Assembly: GCA_019279435.1 (NCBI GenBank)
Contig: JAAALK010000287.1
Location: 17,670,162-17,734,161, forward strand
Source: Zizania palustris
Taxonomy: Eukaryota > Streptophyta > Magnoliopsida > Poales > Poaceae
Direction of reading: 5' to 3'
Length of the DNA: 64,000 bases
The notes beneath the pieces are model-generated. The model was not told where the DNA came from. It saw only the letters and a list, made by a program, of their open reading frames with translations, and ran no database searches. Position 1 is the first letter of the stretch; each line of letters begins with the position of its first letter. Of the stretch, positions 35,494 to 46,196 are shown piece after piece. The translations under genes were made by a program, and so were the position numbers.

Positions 35494-36356
35494 TGTTGGA
35501 CCGGAAACGGTGACTAGAGGGGGGGTTGAATGGGAGCTCTTAAAATTCCAGGATAAAAATAGCCTTCTATTTTAAATCCATCCTCTGTGGAACAGGCTTC
35601 GAACACACCCTTTGAAGTTCTGGTTCGGAGGTATTTCATAGCTCCGAAACCAGGCTTCACAAGGAGCAAAAGTTCGAAGTCAAGAAGACTTCACTCCACC
35701 CACAAAACCAAACCCTAAATTCTGCTAAGTTAATGCAAGCTCCGCACACTAGGTGCCTTGAGCAGACTTCGCACTACACCCTTCGCAGGAGTGGGTTACC
35801 CTCTGCAGACTTCGACGTAATACTCAGCACTAGCAACATGTACTAGGCTTTGTATTTCGGAGGTCTGAACGCATACTGAACACACTGCGCTGAGGACTTC
35901 GATAGGGAAGAAATTAGGCTTCGAGTTAAGCCATGGATAGTGCTTCGCTAGTAATCAGAGAGAACTAGCCTTCAGTTTACACAGAGCGGACACACACTTC
36001 ACAAGCATAGATCACTCACACACTTCTTCAAAAGACAACCAGTGCACAAACTCGAACCAGGAAGAAGTGGAGCTCAACAAAATCAAAACATGCAGTACAA
36101 AGCAGGCATACAAGTTCAAGTAGAAAATGAGACCAGAATCAAAGTTTCATTTCTTGAATAGGGAACACAAAATGAACTCATATACTGAATACAGAAGTGT
36201 GGCGGCTAACACAGGAGTTCTAAAATGGCTGCTCAAAGTGTTACTGTTGCCTAGCTAGCCTCCACTATTTATAGGCACTATTTAGCCCTGTGAATAGACT
36301 ACTTTACCCCTAGGGTTTACACTGATTTTGACTCATCAGAATAGGGGGTACAGATG
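35494..36356 (-). repeat. Composite Sirevirus LTR B, first part
   Basis: Starts TGTTGGACCGG; inverted TATA tatttata at 36266-36273. Interrupted at 36356 by a Gypsy solo LTR. The LTR resumes at 50460, with the target copy AGATG (36352-36356) against AGTTG (50455-50459). Confidence 0.9.
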
Positions 36357-37311
36357 TGTAACGCCCAGATTTAATAAATCCAGACCTTTATTGAAATTCC
36401 ATAGAAAATCAATAAAACAAGACGTTCATCACACGACCGCGTACATTACGACAAGCATTCATGGTTCATAGACCATATTAGTAAAAAAGAGATAAAGTGA
36501 AGAGAAACTAATAAAATAAGGGTCCTAGATGAACGCCTCCTTCCAGTCTCGCCTTGACTGGGTCGCTACTCCAGACCTTCATCCTTCTCGTAGTAGACAG
36601 GCTCTGGTGGTGCAAGTCAACGAGGGTGAGTACAATTATACTCATCAAGCCACCGAATGCAAATATAATGCAGAGTAATAACAAGGAAGGTAGTGGCTAA
36701 TTTTGCAGAAACTCATAATTTGTAAAGCAGTTAATGTGATCAAGTTATTAATACAGAAACATAAACATGTATATGCATCATCTTCTAACTCGAGGGGTAC
36801 AGTCAGCCCACCCTCGCTCATCAGTCCTTACATGCCATGAATAACACAAACATTCAAGCAATAGTAAACTAACTACGAGAAGTCACACAACTCGCCCTTG
36901 ATCGTGGGCACGACTTTTCGAAAAGATTATAAACTCTTATCAGAGATGTACCACTGTACCCATAAGGCACACACTCATCCTGTACACCAAAGTGTAACAA
37001 GATGACCCATACCACGAGAACTCGTGCCAAAACCTTCTGTATGGAACGCTCCAATTCGACAACACCCTCTTATGGGTTTCATATGGTGCCCCGACGCGTC
37101 GAGCCAACACCATACCCCCCTTGAGCCACGTTGATACAAGTCACCCACAGGTTGCCCCTTTCCCCCTCCACTATGGTGCATCGAGTCGATTTGTTCCATA
37201 CTTCTAGTTAGGACTTACCCATTAGACTTGTGGTTAGTATGGAAGTGCTTTGCAACAGATCCCACAGACCGGTCCTTATAGTGCCCCGGGTGCGACCAAC
37301 CAATGCCCTAG
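36357..37311 (-). repeat. Gypsy solo LTR, R/U5 side
   Basis: Reverse-oriented 3' part of the LTR. Includes the counterparts of the gtggcttgttgagtac region of the full element. Ends with CCTAG (37307-37311), the left target duplication of the intact Sirevirus. Confidence 0.85.
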
Positions 37312-39324
37312 TGTTGGACCGGAAACGGCGACCAGAGGGGGGGTGAATGGGAGCTTTTAAAATTTCGGGCTAAAAACTTAGCCTTCGGTTCTGTTCAGTC
37401 TTCTGCGGAACAGGCTTCGAACACAACCTTCGAAGGTCTGGTTCGGAGGTACTTCGACACCTTCGAACACAGACTTCGGAGTGGCAAAAGTTCGAAGCCA
37501 AGAAGACTTCGCTCCACTTACAACCCTCGAAAATCTACTCTGCTAAGTCAGTGCAGGCTCCGCACACAGGGTGCTTCGAGCAGGCTTCGCACTTCACCCT
37601 TCGCAAGAGTGGACAGACCTCTGAGGACTTCGACCAAGTACTTGGCGACAGCAACGGGTGCTGGGCTTCGTACCCGAAGGTCTACACGCACACACAACGG
37701 ACTTCGCTAAGGGCTTCGACACAAGAAGCAAAACGGGAAAAGATCAGGGCTTCGCTAGTAAGCAGCGAGGTCTTGCCTCGTGTTACACAGAGCGACAGCA
37801 CACTGACAAAACACACCTCGCACGAAAAACAACCTTCGCCTCAACAGGCTTCGGTGCACTAAACTAGCGAAGTATGTAGATCGAGCTCAAGCAAAAAGCA
37901 CTAGACAAACAGGGCTTCGCCGCTTGAACAAGGAACACTGAAAATGAACTCAGGATGTATTCAATCGAAGTGTGGCTACAGGAGCTCAACAGTAAATGCT
38001 CAAAGTGTTAAATGTTACCTACCGAGCCCCCATATTTATAGCCCACGGCTTCATCCTAAGGAAGTGACTACTTTACCCCTAGGGTTTACATCCATTTTGT
38101 CTCTACAGAACTAAGGGGTACAAAAGGTAGTCCACCTTTATTTTGGAGGCTTCTCTGTCAGCTGCAGAGGGGACAGTGTCAGCCTTTTTCAGAACAGACA
38201 GTGTCAGCCTTTACAGAGTTGACTTCTGGAACCTCCCTTCGCACGCGAGGGGTGCGGAAGCTTCGGCGAGAAGCCTGCAGCCTGTTGGCCTTCGCTCCGC
38301 CGAAGATGACCTTCGATACAATGACGGTTTTGAGCCGAAGCCGTCAAAGCCCTTGGGCCTTCGCACCACCACCTCCGGAGTGGATCACCACGGCTTCGCA
38401 GCTACTCCGAGCTCGAACACCGTCCGTCCGTGTACCGAAGCCATGCATGGCCGAAGCACCTCAAGTCATCCTCACTCCGGAGCTGGCCTCGCTCCGAAGT
38501 CCTTCACACTCCGAAGCCCCACCTTCGGAGTACCACCCTTCGAAGTCCCTCCTTCGTCCAAGGCCTCCGCATGAAGCATTCCATGAGCACTTCGTCGCAG
38601 TGTCTCACTCCGAGCACACTCCTCGACGAGCCTCACCCGGACCATGCCTTCGATGCGCCTCGACTTCTGAGACCTTCGTCGGGCCACCTTCGAGTGTCTC
38701 CCTCCGGAGCACACTTCGAACACCTTGCCTCCGCAGAGGACTTGTTCCACCAACTCCGAAGTCACTCCATTCGGAGTACCTTCGAAGTGCCTCACCTCCG
38801 AGGACTTTGTCTCGGAGCACCTTCAGCCGGAGCCACGCTCCGCACTCTCTGCCTTCACCTGGCACGCCTCGACCCGAGGACCGACCCGGACCACCTTCGC
38901 AGCCACCGTGACGGAGCTCCCCGCTCCCTTGGCATCAAACCACCCGCTTGACCCAAGTTCACCTGGCTCGAACCCTGTCCGTCGCCTCCGAAGTCCCTGC
39001 GCACCACCGACAAGCAGACAAGTGTATCCAGTACTCCGGAGACCTCTCCGGGTTAGCAACCTTCGGCACACACTCCGGTGTACCGCCCAAAGTACCGAAG
39101 CCATCGGTACGAACCCTGTCATCGTGTACTGCCGGACCCCTCCGACAGGTACACTCCGCTGCAACAGCTGCAGCAAGCAAACACCGAATCACCCTTCGGT
39201 GACAACACCTCCGAACACCCTTCGGAGGTACCACCTCCGAAGCCCCTTCGGAGGTACCCTTCGAACAGAGGGTAAAAGCCTGTCAATCACTCATCACAAC
39301 ACCGAAACCACCCTTGGTTTCTCA
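37312..39324 (-). repeat. Intact Sirevirus 3' LTR
   Basis: 2013 bp, TGTTGGACCGG to TTGGTTTCTCA on the plus strand. Inverted TATA box tatttata at 38033-38040. Dense in cttcga, ttcgaag and ccttcgg motifs. Open frames up to 326 codons touching this LTR are fortuitous: the same ones recur in the other LTR. Confidence 0.95.
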
Positions 39325-39620
39325 ATCTCCCCCTTGATGAGTGCATTGACAACCAAATTGAAGTCAAGAAAATGTAAAAATTTTCAGCACACAAGTGACC
39401 ATAAAAACTCAGAAAAGAGCCAAAGCATGTCACTTGATAAAAGAATTTTTCTCCCCCTTTCTCAAAAGAGTAAAAGCCCCTTCGGCGAATCTCCCTTTGA
39501 TAAAACTCCCCCTGAGTTGAGCAAATTTTTCTCCCCCTTTATGTCAAAAATCTCTCCCCCTTTAGAAATAATGCCTTCTTGCAGCAGAGAACATAGCAAA
39601 ATCTCTCCCCCTTTGGCAAT
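39325..39620 (-). other. Array of polypurine tracts next to the 3' LTR
   Basis: The tract bordering the LTR (39325-39335) primes plus-strand synthesis. At least five more ctccccct(t) tracts follow at 39451, 39506, 39531, about 39553 and 39603. Repeated polypurine tracts at this place are a known trait of Sireviruses. Confidence 0.8.
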
Positions 39621-40501
39621 GCAAGCATCAAGGAGCATTCAAAAGATGCAAAGCTGCGAAATGAATAGAATTGCAAAGACATATAATGCAAAAATATGCC
39701 AATAGTAACATAAATAATCATGTGCTCAGCTCAATTTAACAATCTGTGAAACAAGATGATGGCATGTGATTTTGTCATTTTGAAGTAAAAGCATCACCAC
39801 TGAATCAAAGCAGCTAGACATGTGAAGGCAAGGACTGCGCAAAGCTAACAAGTTCTACTCTAGACAGACAAGTCTTGTTCAAAAAGAAGCTTGGAAAGCA
39901 AACTTGATGAGCCATTAAATTTTTTGTTCTTTTTCTTAATGCCAGGGGTTATTTGTTTGTCCACCTTATACTTTCCAATCAAGCCAAGCCTAGGCATGAA
40001 AGCCATCTGAAGCTTAAGGCAGTGATTTTGGCATACACTAAACTATCCCAGTTCAGACCAAAGTGCAATGGTAAGCAGTCTAGAATAGAGTAGTGCGACA
40101 AACAAACCCTCCTGGATCTTTTCATTTCATTTAGACCAGACAAATCATGGATTTCTGATTTTGATTCAGATAAATGAAATATTTTGGTGAATATCCATGA
40201 ATAAAGAACACAATTTTTCAAGTTGCAAATTTTAGCATCCAAGGAACAGTGTCTTGCTGTCAAGTAGATAAAAGATAGCTAAAAGCAGTCCAGTCTAAAC
40301 AAGCTAGATGCAAGATTGTGCGGTGAGCAAGTTTTGAGTTTAGAAAATAAAACATCATGCACAATCAATGTTCCAGACATATTTCATAGAGCTGAGCTGT
40401 CATGATTTCTTTGAATTAAAAGCAGGCATATAATAGCAAAATATGTAAATGCAATTTCACCCATAAAGAGCATATGCAAGACAATTAAAATCAGCTCCCC
40501 C
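39621..40501 (-). other. 3' noncoding internal region with conserved block
   Basis: No conserved reading frame. The block 39938-40126 is also found at 29247-29436 (same strand) and, inverted, at 63545-63739 in the other Sirevirus family. I find no envelope-like gene here. Confidence 0.7.
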
Positions 40502-43500
40502 TCACAAAATGCCGTAGGGATGACAAATACCAAGTTCCCCACGCAAGTAAGCAAACCGAGAAGCATCGAGGGGTTTTGTAAAAATATCGGCAAGCTGGTG
40601 TTGGGTATCAACATATTGAAGTTCAATATCACCCTTCTCATTGTGATCTCTGAGAAAGTGATACCGTACATCAATGTGTTTGGTTCTGGAGTGCTGAACC
40701 GGGTTGTTTGCAATACAAATAGCACTAGTGTTGTCACAGAAAAGTGGAACACTCTTATAATCTAACCCGAAATCCCGCAAAGTGGAAACCATCCACAAAA
40801 TCTGAGAGCAACAGCTAGCTGCAGCAACGTATTCGGCCTCAGCCGTTGATTGTGCAACACTAGACTGTTTGCGGGAAGACCAGCAAACCAATGAAGTACC
40901 CAGAAAATGACAAGTACCAGAGGTACTCTTCCTATCAATTCTACACCCAGCAAAATCCGCATCAGAATAGCCTCTAAGACATAAAGATGAAGACGATGAA
41001 TACCATATGCCAAATTCAAGGGAGTGTTTGAGATACCTGAGAATGCGCTTAACCGCTTGGCGGTGCGAAGCTCGTGGTGAAGCCTGAAAACGAGCGCACA
41101 GACATACTGCGAAGTGTATGTCCGGCCTCGTGGCAGTCAAGTAGAGGAGGGAGCCAATCATACTCCGGAACTCCTTCTGATCTACAGCTTCTCCATCTTC
41201 GTCAGGGTCCAATGCTACAGATGTAGCCATTGGAGTGGCGAGGGGCTTCGCATCGGACATGTCGAACTTCTTGAGCAGGTCCTTGGTGTACTTTGTCTGG
41301 TGGACAAAAGTACCTTGTTTGCTTTGCTTGATTTGCAAACCAAGGAAAAAGGTGAGTTCACCCATCATCGACATTTCAAACTCCCTGCTCATGGTATCTG
41401 CAAACTCGGCAACCAAAGCATGAGAAGAGCCACCAAAGATGATATCATCCACATAAATCTGAACTAGGAGGAAATCTTTGCCATGCTTGAGAGTAAACAG
41501 TGTTTTATCAACAGAGCCCATCAAATACCCTCGCTCAAGCAGAAAAGACTTAAGTCTATCATACCACGCCCGAGGGGCCTGCTTGAGTCCATAAAGAGCC
41601 TTATGAAGTTTAAGGACTTTATGTGGGTACTTGGGGTTTTCAAAACCAGGGGGTTGTTTTACATAAACATCTTCACCTATGAAGCCATTAAGAAAAGCAC
41701 TTTTGACATCCATTTGATAGAGTTTGAATCCCCGGGATGTCGCAAAGGCAAGCAAAATCCTAATGGCCTCAAGGCGAGCAACAGGTGCAAAAGTTTCAGT
41801 AAAATCAATCCCTTCTAGTTGAGAAAAGCCCTGAGCTACAAGTCTAGCCTTATTTCTAACAATTGTCCCATCCTCCCCTTGTTTATTTTTAAAAATCCAT
41901 TTTGTTCCAATGAAATGAACATTTGGTGGAGGATCAACTAAAGTCCAGACTTGGTTTCTTTCAAAATTCTCAAGCTCTTCATGCATGGCATTGATCCAAC
42001 TAGAATCAGAAAGTGCATGACTAACATCTAAGGGCTCGAAAGAAGCAACAAAAGCAGCATTAGTGAAATGAGCGTGAGAACGTGTTACCCTTTGATCAAG
42101 CTCACCAATGATCTGCTCGGGAGGGTGCATCCTTTGGACATGATGTGGAGCCTCGCGGCGGGATGCAGTCTCCCCCTCAACTTGTGCGTTGGAGTGGTCC
42201 AAGATGACCGATGTTGAGGTAGTCGCTTCGGGACCTCGTGCCGAAGTAGTTGAAGCGGGGTCAGCTTCGGGGGTTGATGTCGAGGGTAGTAGGGGATCAT
42301 CCTCGAATTCTCCGGGATCTTCGTCTTCGAATAAAGTCTGTTCCATGTCGTGTTCATTTGCCTGTTCAAAAGCAGAACTAACAGAGGGGGTTGATTCATC
42401 AAAAGTCACATCACATGACTCGATGACAGTGTTAGTTTCCAAGTTATAAACACGATAAGAATGACCATGAGTAGTATAACCCAAAAAGATCCCGTCAGAA
42501 GATCGCGACTCAAATTTATCCAAGTTACCACGTTTTAGGATAAAGCAGCGACAGCCAAAAACTCGAAGATGAGTAACCTTGGGCTGTCTCCCAAAACGCA
42601 GTTCATAAGATGTCAAGTTTAAAATTGAGCGCAAGAAAATTTGGTTTGAGATGTAACATGCTGTGTTCATGGCCTCAGCCCAGAATTTTCTAGGAGTCCT
42701 ATGCTCATCAAGCATCGTCCTAGCCATCTCAACCAAAGTGCGGTTTTTCCTCTCAACAACACCGTTCTGTTGAGGAACCCGCGGAGCAGAGAATTGATGT
42801 TCTATGCCATGCTCCATGCAAAAGTCAACAAAGAGACTATTTTTGAACTCGGTGCCATTATCGCTTCGAATGAATTTTAATGCACCAGGGAGTTCAGTGA
42901 ACAGTCTCAAAGCCAAGCTCCGAAAGTGTGAAAACACTTCATCCTTGCTGGCAAGAAAGAAGACCCAAGAGTAGCGAGAGTAATCGTCGACAATAACAAG
43001 TACATACCACTTGCCGCCTAAAGAACTAACCCGAGAAGGACCTACAGTGTCCATGTGGAGAAGTTCTCCGGGCTGTTCAGTCATCACTGTGGTGACTGGC
43101 GAATGCGAAGCGGCAATCATTTTTCCATGTCGACATGGAGCGCAAACTAAATTCTTCTCAAACTTGAGCTTGGGCAATCCTCGGATCAAACCTAGGGCGC
43201 TCAGACGAGCGAGCAACTCAAAACTCATATGCCCTAGTCTCCTATGCCACTTCCAAAGCTCAGAAGTCGAATGTGCAACAAGACACTGAGAAGAACCAGA
43301 CGACTCTGAAAAATCAGCTCCAAAAACTCTCCCAACCCTAAAGATCTTACACACCACAACGCCATCAGAATTGAGCACTTGCGAAGTATCGCGATGAAAT
43401 CGCACTTCGAAGCCCTCATCAAGCAACTGAGATACAGACAGCAAATTGTATCCCAGGTTCTCAACCAAAGCAACATCTTTGAGAGTGAAGTTCGAATTAA

Positions 43501-43669
43501 TTCTTACCACACCTTTACCTTTCACTCTACTCCTTCGATTGTTTCCGAAGGTGATATGTTCCCTTTGCTTGGTTGTGGTGAGGCTGGAGAACCAATTTGC
43601 ATCTCCGGTCATGTGGCGCGAACAACCGGAGTCCATGATCCACGTGCCCTCCAAGCCTCGACCTGTCGC
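40502..43669 (-). CDS. pol: Sirevirus Pol polyprotein, intact
   Basis: Follows gag in the same frame after one UAG, so it is probably made as a Gag-Pol readthrough product; the open frame itself has a TTG at 43654 and no early ATG. Counting from there (1050 residues): protease active Asp8 in DSG; integrase zinc site H137, H142, C171, C174; integrase core D202, D265, E301 (exact D-35-E spacing); RT motif YVDD 734-737 after TKWIFKN and QMDVKSAFLNG; RNase H acids near D898, E939 and D974; end at ADIFTKPLDASRF. Cuts the polyprotein, copies RNA to DNA and integrates it. No break seen. Stop TGA at 40504-40502. Confidence 0.95.
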   Translation of the reverse strand, partial: ATGRGLEGTWIMDSGCSRHMTGDANWFSSLTTTKQREHITFGNNRRSRVKGKGVVRINSNFTLKDVALVENLGYNLLSVSQLLDEGFEVRFHRDTSQVLNSDGVVVCKIFRVGRVFGADFSESSGSSQCLVAHSTSELWKWHRRLGHMSFELLARLSALGLIRGLPKLKFEKNLVCAPCRHGKMIAASHSPVTTVMTEQPGELLHMDTVGPSRVSSLGGKWYVLVIVDDYSRYSWVFFLASKDEVFSHFRSLALRLFTELPGALKFIRSDNGTEFKNSLFVDFCMEHGIEHQFSAPRVPQQNGVVERKNRTLVEMARTMLDEHRTPRKFWAEAMNTACYISNQIFLRSILNLTSYELRFGRQPKVTHLRVFGCRCFILKRGNLDKFESRSSDGIFLGYTTHGHSYRVYNLETNTVIESCDVTFDESTPSVSSAFEQANEHDMEQTLFEDEDPGEFEDDPLLPSTSTPEADPASTTSARGPEATTSTSVILDHSNAQVEGETASRREAPHHVQRMHPPEQIIGELDQRVTRSHAHFTNAAFVASFEPLDVSHALSDSSWINAMHEELENFERNQVWTLVDPPPNVHFIGTKWIFKNKQGEDGTIVRNKARLVAQGFSQLEGIDFTETFAPVARLEAIRILLAFATSRGFKLYQMDVKSAFLNGFIGEDVYVKQPPGFENPKYPHKVLKLHKALYGLKQAPRAWYDRLKSFLLERGYLMGSVDKTLFTLKHGKDFLLVQIYVDDIIFGGSSHALVAEFADTMSREFEMSMMGELTFFLGLQIKQSKQGTFVHQTKYTKDLLKKFDMSDAKPLATPMATSVALDPDEDGEAVDQKEFRSMIGSLLYLTATRPDIHFAVCLCARFQASPRASHRQAVKRILRYLKHSLEFGIWYSSSSSLCLRGYSDADFAGCRIDRKSTSGTCHFLGTSLVCWSSRKQSSVAQSTAEAEYVAAASCCSQILWMVSTLRDFGLDYKSVPLFCDNTSAICIANNPVQHSRTKHIDVRYHFLRDHNEKGDIELQYVDTQHQLADIFTKPLDASRFAYLRGELGICHPYGIL

Positions 43670-43672
43670 CTA
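43670..43672 (-). promoter_or_regulatory. In-frame UAG between gag and pol (candidate readthrough site)
   Basis: The coding strand reads CAU GUG UAG GCG ACA GGU. The frame is open on both sides. The related old copy has the UAG at the same position (32968-32966), with downstream codons GGG CCA GAC. Neither context matches the UAG-CAR-YYA type of readthrough signal, so another signal would be needed. Confidence 0.65.
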
Positions 43673-46132
43673 CACATGATAAGAACGCCTCGATCGCTCA
43701 GTGCTGGGGTGAGTAAAATAATGACGAGGCATCCAGCACTGAGTGACACGAGTAGTAGGCACAGTAAAAGTAGACGGTCTACGCACATAATAATCAGAAT
43801 GATGCAAAGTGCGAGGTCTACCTACATGCTGTGAAAGAACAACATGTCGAGGTCTCCTACTCTGACGAGGTACAAATCTGCTAGCCCGCGGTCTACCACC
43901 ATATGGAACATGGTGAAGACCTCGAGGAGCAAAACCTCTCCGAGAAGCACGAGGAGCCTCAAAAGCAGGACGATAGTACATCTCAGACTCATGCATACCT
44001 AAAGATGGGTAATGCATGTCCTGGTAACTCATCGCCTGAGCGCGTCGCTCATCCTTGATGCGACGAAAACAGAAACCAATCAAATGACCCGCCCGCTGAC
44101 AATAAGAACAGTGAAACACTTTCCTGGGGGCACTCTCATGGGTCACAGGAGCAATTCTCACAGGCTCCTTGGGTTTCTTCTGTGTGGTTTTCTTGGGAGG
44201 ATTTTTCTTGGTAGGAGGAGTGGTTTTCTTTTGTGGATGGGTAGGCTTTTTGGCTGGAGGGGTGTCCAACAGAGCTCTCTCTTTCTCTAGGGTGGTGGGA
44301 GAGGTGAAAACAGTTTTGGTCTTACTGTCTGAAGCTATCCTCTCAAAACCCAAACCTAGAGCTACCCCGGCTCTGTCAGCACACAACTTGGTCTTGGCCA
44401 AGAGCAAATCCATCCTACCCTTTCCCTCAGTGCATTTATTTACCACAGAAAGAAGGTATTCATTTTCTGACATGAGGTTTTCAGCTCGCTCTCTGACAGT
44501 GCCTAGCTGGTCCTTAAGGGTAATGCATGTGTCACACACAGGCTGCACATCCTTAGAACTACCGGCCCTCTCCAATCTAGCCTCTAAATCATGAACATGC
44601 TTATCACGTAAATTAATGCTATCGCGTAATAAACAGCAGTTCATGCAATCAATAACATCATGAGGTCTAGAATCCACCTCCAAAAGCTGCTTCTGTGCAG
44701 TCTCAAGCTCAGAAAGAGTTTGAGCATGAACAGAACGCAACTGAGCAAGCTCACTCATGACAACAGAACATGATTCACATTCAGCATCATCAAACTTAGA
44801 CTTAAGCATGGCATATTCAGTAGACATATTTTCTAGCCTAAGTCTAAGGTCTTTTCTTTCTCTAGCGGCTTGCACAAGTAATCTATCCTGACCAAGCACT
44901 ACTTCATTCAGCTCATCTAATTTAATTAGAAGCTGGTCAGATGATAGGTTTACCTCAGATGAGTCAAGCTCATCGCCGCTGTGATCGCTGTCGGCCATGA
45001 AACAAAGGCCGGTGAAGTCACGTCCCTTCTTGTCCTTCTTGTCCTCCTTCCTTGGGGACTCCTCCTCCTCAGAGCTCGACTCCTCAGTTGAGGAAGTGTC
45101 GATGTCGCTGAGAGCAGCAACAAAGGCTCTGGAAGCGGCCTTGGCTACTTTCTTAGCCATCTTGCCGCGCTTGCCCTTCACAAAGGGCTTCCTCTCCTTT
45201 TTGTGGTATTTGGGGTGGTCACTCTCATCTCTCTTTTTGATCTTGGGGCAATTAGCCTTGATGTGAGAAGTGTCGCCACATTCATAGCAACCACTAAAAC
45301 CACTTCTCCTCTGATCCCGTCTCTCATGATGAAAGCGGGTGAACCTCCGGGCAATGAGAGCAAGCTCATCATCAGCTAGAGTATCCACCTGCTCCTTTGT
45401 GACGGAGACCAGGGAGGACAAAGCAAAACCATCTGCAAGAACACAAGTGCCTGATGTGCTTGGTTCTGCAGTGGTGCCACGGCTAGTGCTAGAAACCAAT
45501 GCCAATGGCTGTGGCAAAGAGCTTCTGTGCACTGCAAGAGATGCCTTGGCAATCTCTGTGGACTTCAGCTTGCTAAAGAGTTCATCACAGGTTAGAGTGT
45601 CATAGCCTGTGGACTCCTCAATGCTGGATATCTTCACCTCCCATATGCTACGGTCAAGAGCATAGAGAAGCTTGATAGCCCTGTCGTGATCACTGTAAGC
45701 AAGCGTCCCGTTGGATCGCAAGTTACTCACTATAGCATCAAAGCGCGAAAACATGGCATCTATAGATTCACCAGGTGCCTGCACAAACAGCTGATACTGT
45801 TGGTTGTAGGTGCTTTGGCGCCTGGCCTTAATCTGAGTAGAGCCCTCATGATAAATAGTGAGCGTTGTCCAAATCTCCCTAGCAGTCCTAAGGTGCTGCA
45901 CCCTATCAAACTCACTCCGACTCAAACCAATGAACAGTATGTTCCTTGCCTTCGAGTTGGCAATATATTGATCTTTTTCGGTTTGAGTGGTGCGGGTATC
46001 AGGGATGGAGTATTGTGAGTCCACAATCTCCCAAATTGCATTTCCTTGGCTTAACAAGTAAGCCTCCATGCGCACCTTCCAGTATGCAAAATCTGTCCCA
46101 TCGAACAGAGGAATTTTACTGCCTCTATCCAT
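43670..46132 (-). CDS. gag: Sirevirus Gag, intact (820 residues)
   Basis: Builds the virus-like particle and packages RNA. Start ATG at 46132, 50 bp after the PBS, and homologous starts occur in the relatives. Domains: N-terminal capsid-like domain (about 1-200, WxxR/W motifs such as YWKVRMEAYL and AREIWTTL); first CCHC knuckle C282-C285-H290-C295; acidic/serine segment 340-395; predicted coiled coil about 395-570 with CxxC pairs (452-455, 533-536); lysine/proline-rich linker 620-655; second CCHC knuckle C675-C678-H683-C688; Arg-rich tail. Much longer than most Copia Gags, as usual in Sireviruses. Residues 47-51 (RTTQT) resemble a dynein-light-chain LC8 binding motif. Confidence 0.95.
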   Translation of the reverse strand: MDRGSKIPLFDGTDFAYWKVRMEAYLLSQGNAIWEIVDSQYSIPDTRTTQTEKDQYIANSKARNILFIGLSRSEFDRVQHLRTAREIWTTLTIYHEGSTQIKARRQSTYNQQYQLFVQAPGESIDAMFSRFDAIVSNLRSNGTLAYSDHDRAIKLLYALDRSIWEVKISSIEESTGYDTLTCDELFSKLKSTEIAKASLAVHRSSLPQPLALVSSTSRGTTAEPSTSGTCVLADGFALSSLVSVTKEQVDTLADDELALIARRFTRFHHERRDQRRSGFSGCYECGDTSHIKANCPKIKKRDESDHPKYHKKERKPFVKGKRGKMAKKVAKAASRAFVAALSDIDTSSTEESSSEEEESPRKEDKKDKKGRDFTGLCFMADSDHSGDELDSSEVNLSSDQLLIKLDELNEVVLGQDRLLVQAARERKDLRLRLENMSTEYAMLKSKFDDAECESCSVVMSELAQLRSVHAQTLSELETAQKQLLEVDSRPHDVIDCMNCCLLRDSINLRDKHVHDLEARLERAGSSKDVQPVCDTCITLKDQLGTVRERAENLMSENEYLLSVVNKCTEGKGRMDLLLAKTKLCADRAGVALGLGFERIASDSKTKTVFTSPTTLEKERALLDTPPAKKPTHPQKKTTPPTKKNPPKKTTQKKPKEPVRIAPVTHESAPRKVFHCSYCQRAGHLIGFCFRRIKDERRAQAMSYQDMHYPSLGMHESEMYYRPAFEAPRASRRGFAPRGLHHVPYGGRPRASRFVPRQSRRPRHVVLSQHVGRPRTLHHSDYYVRRPSTFTVPTTRVTQCWMPRHYFTHPSTERSRRSYHV

Positions 46133-46182
46133 GTCGCCAACAGATCACAAAACCGGTTAAGGTCAACTGGTGATCTTAACCC

Positions 46183-46194
46183 GCTCTGATACCA
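46183..46194 (-). other. Sirevirus primer-binding site (intact element)
   Basis: TGGTATCAGAGC on the minus strand, two bases from the inner end of the 5' LTR at 46197. Initiator Met-tRNA type. Confidence 0.95.
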
Positions 46195-46196
46195 AT

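Noticed and set aside
37551..39705. Long open frames (up to 326 codons) in Sirevirus LTRs
   Set aside because: They recur in the second LTR, overlap one another in several frames, are biased to Arg/Pro/Ser from the cttcga repeats, and show no domain. The stops are merely scarce.
39620..40501. Envelope-like gene downstream of Sirevirus pol
   Set aside because: No conserved long frame, signal peptide or membrane segment in either family in this window.
46183..46194. tRNA gene fragment
   Set aside because: Only the 12 bases complementary to tRNA are present, next to an LTR; it is a primer-binding site.
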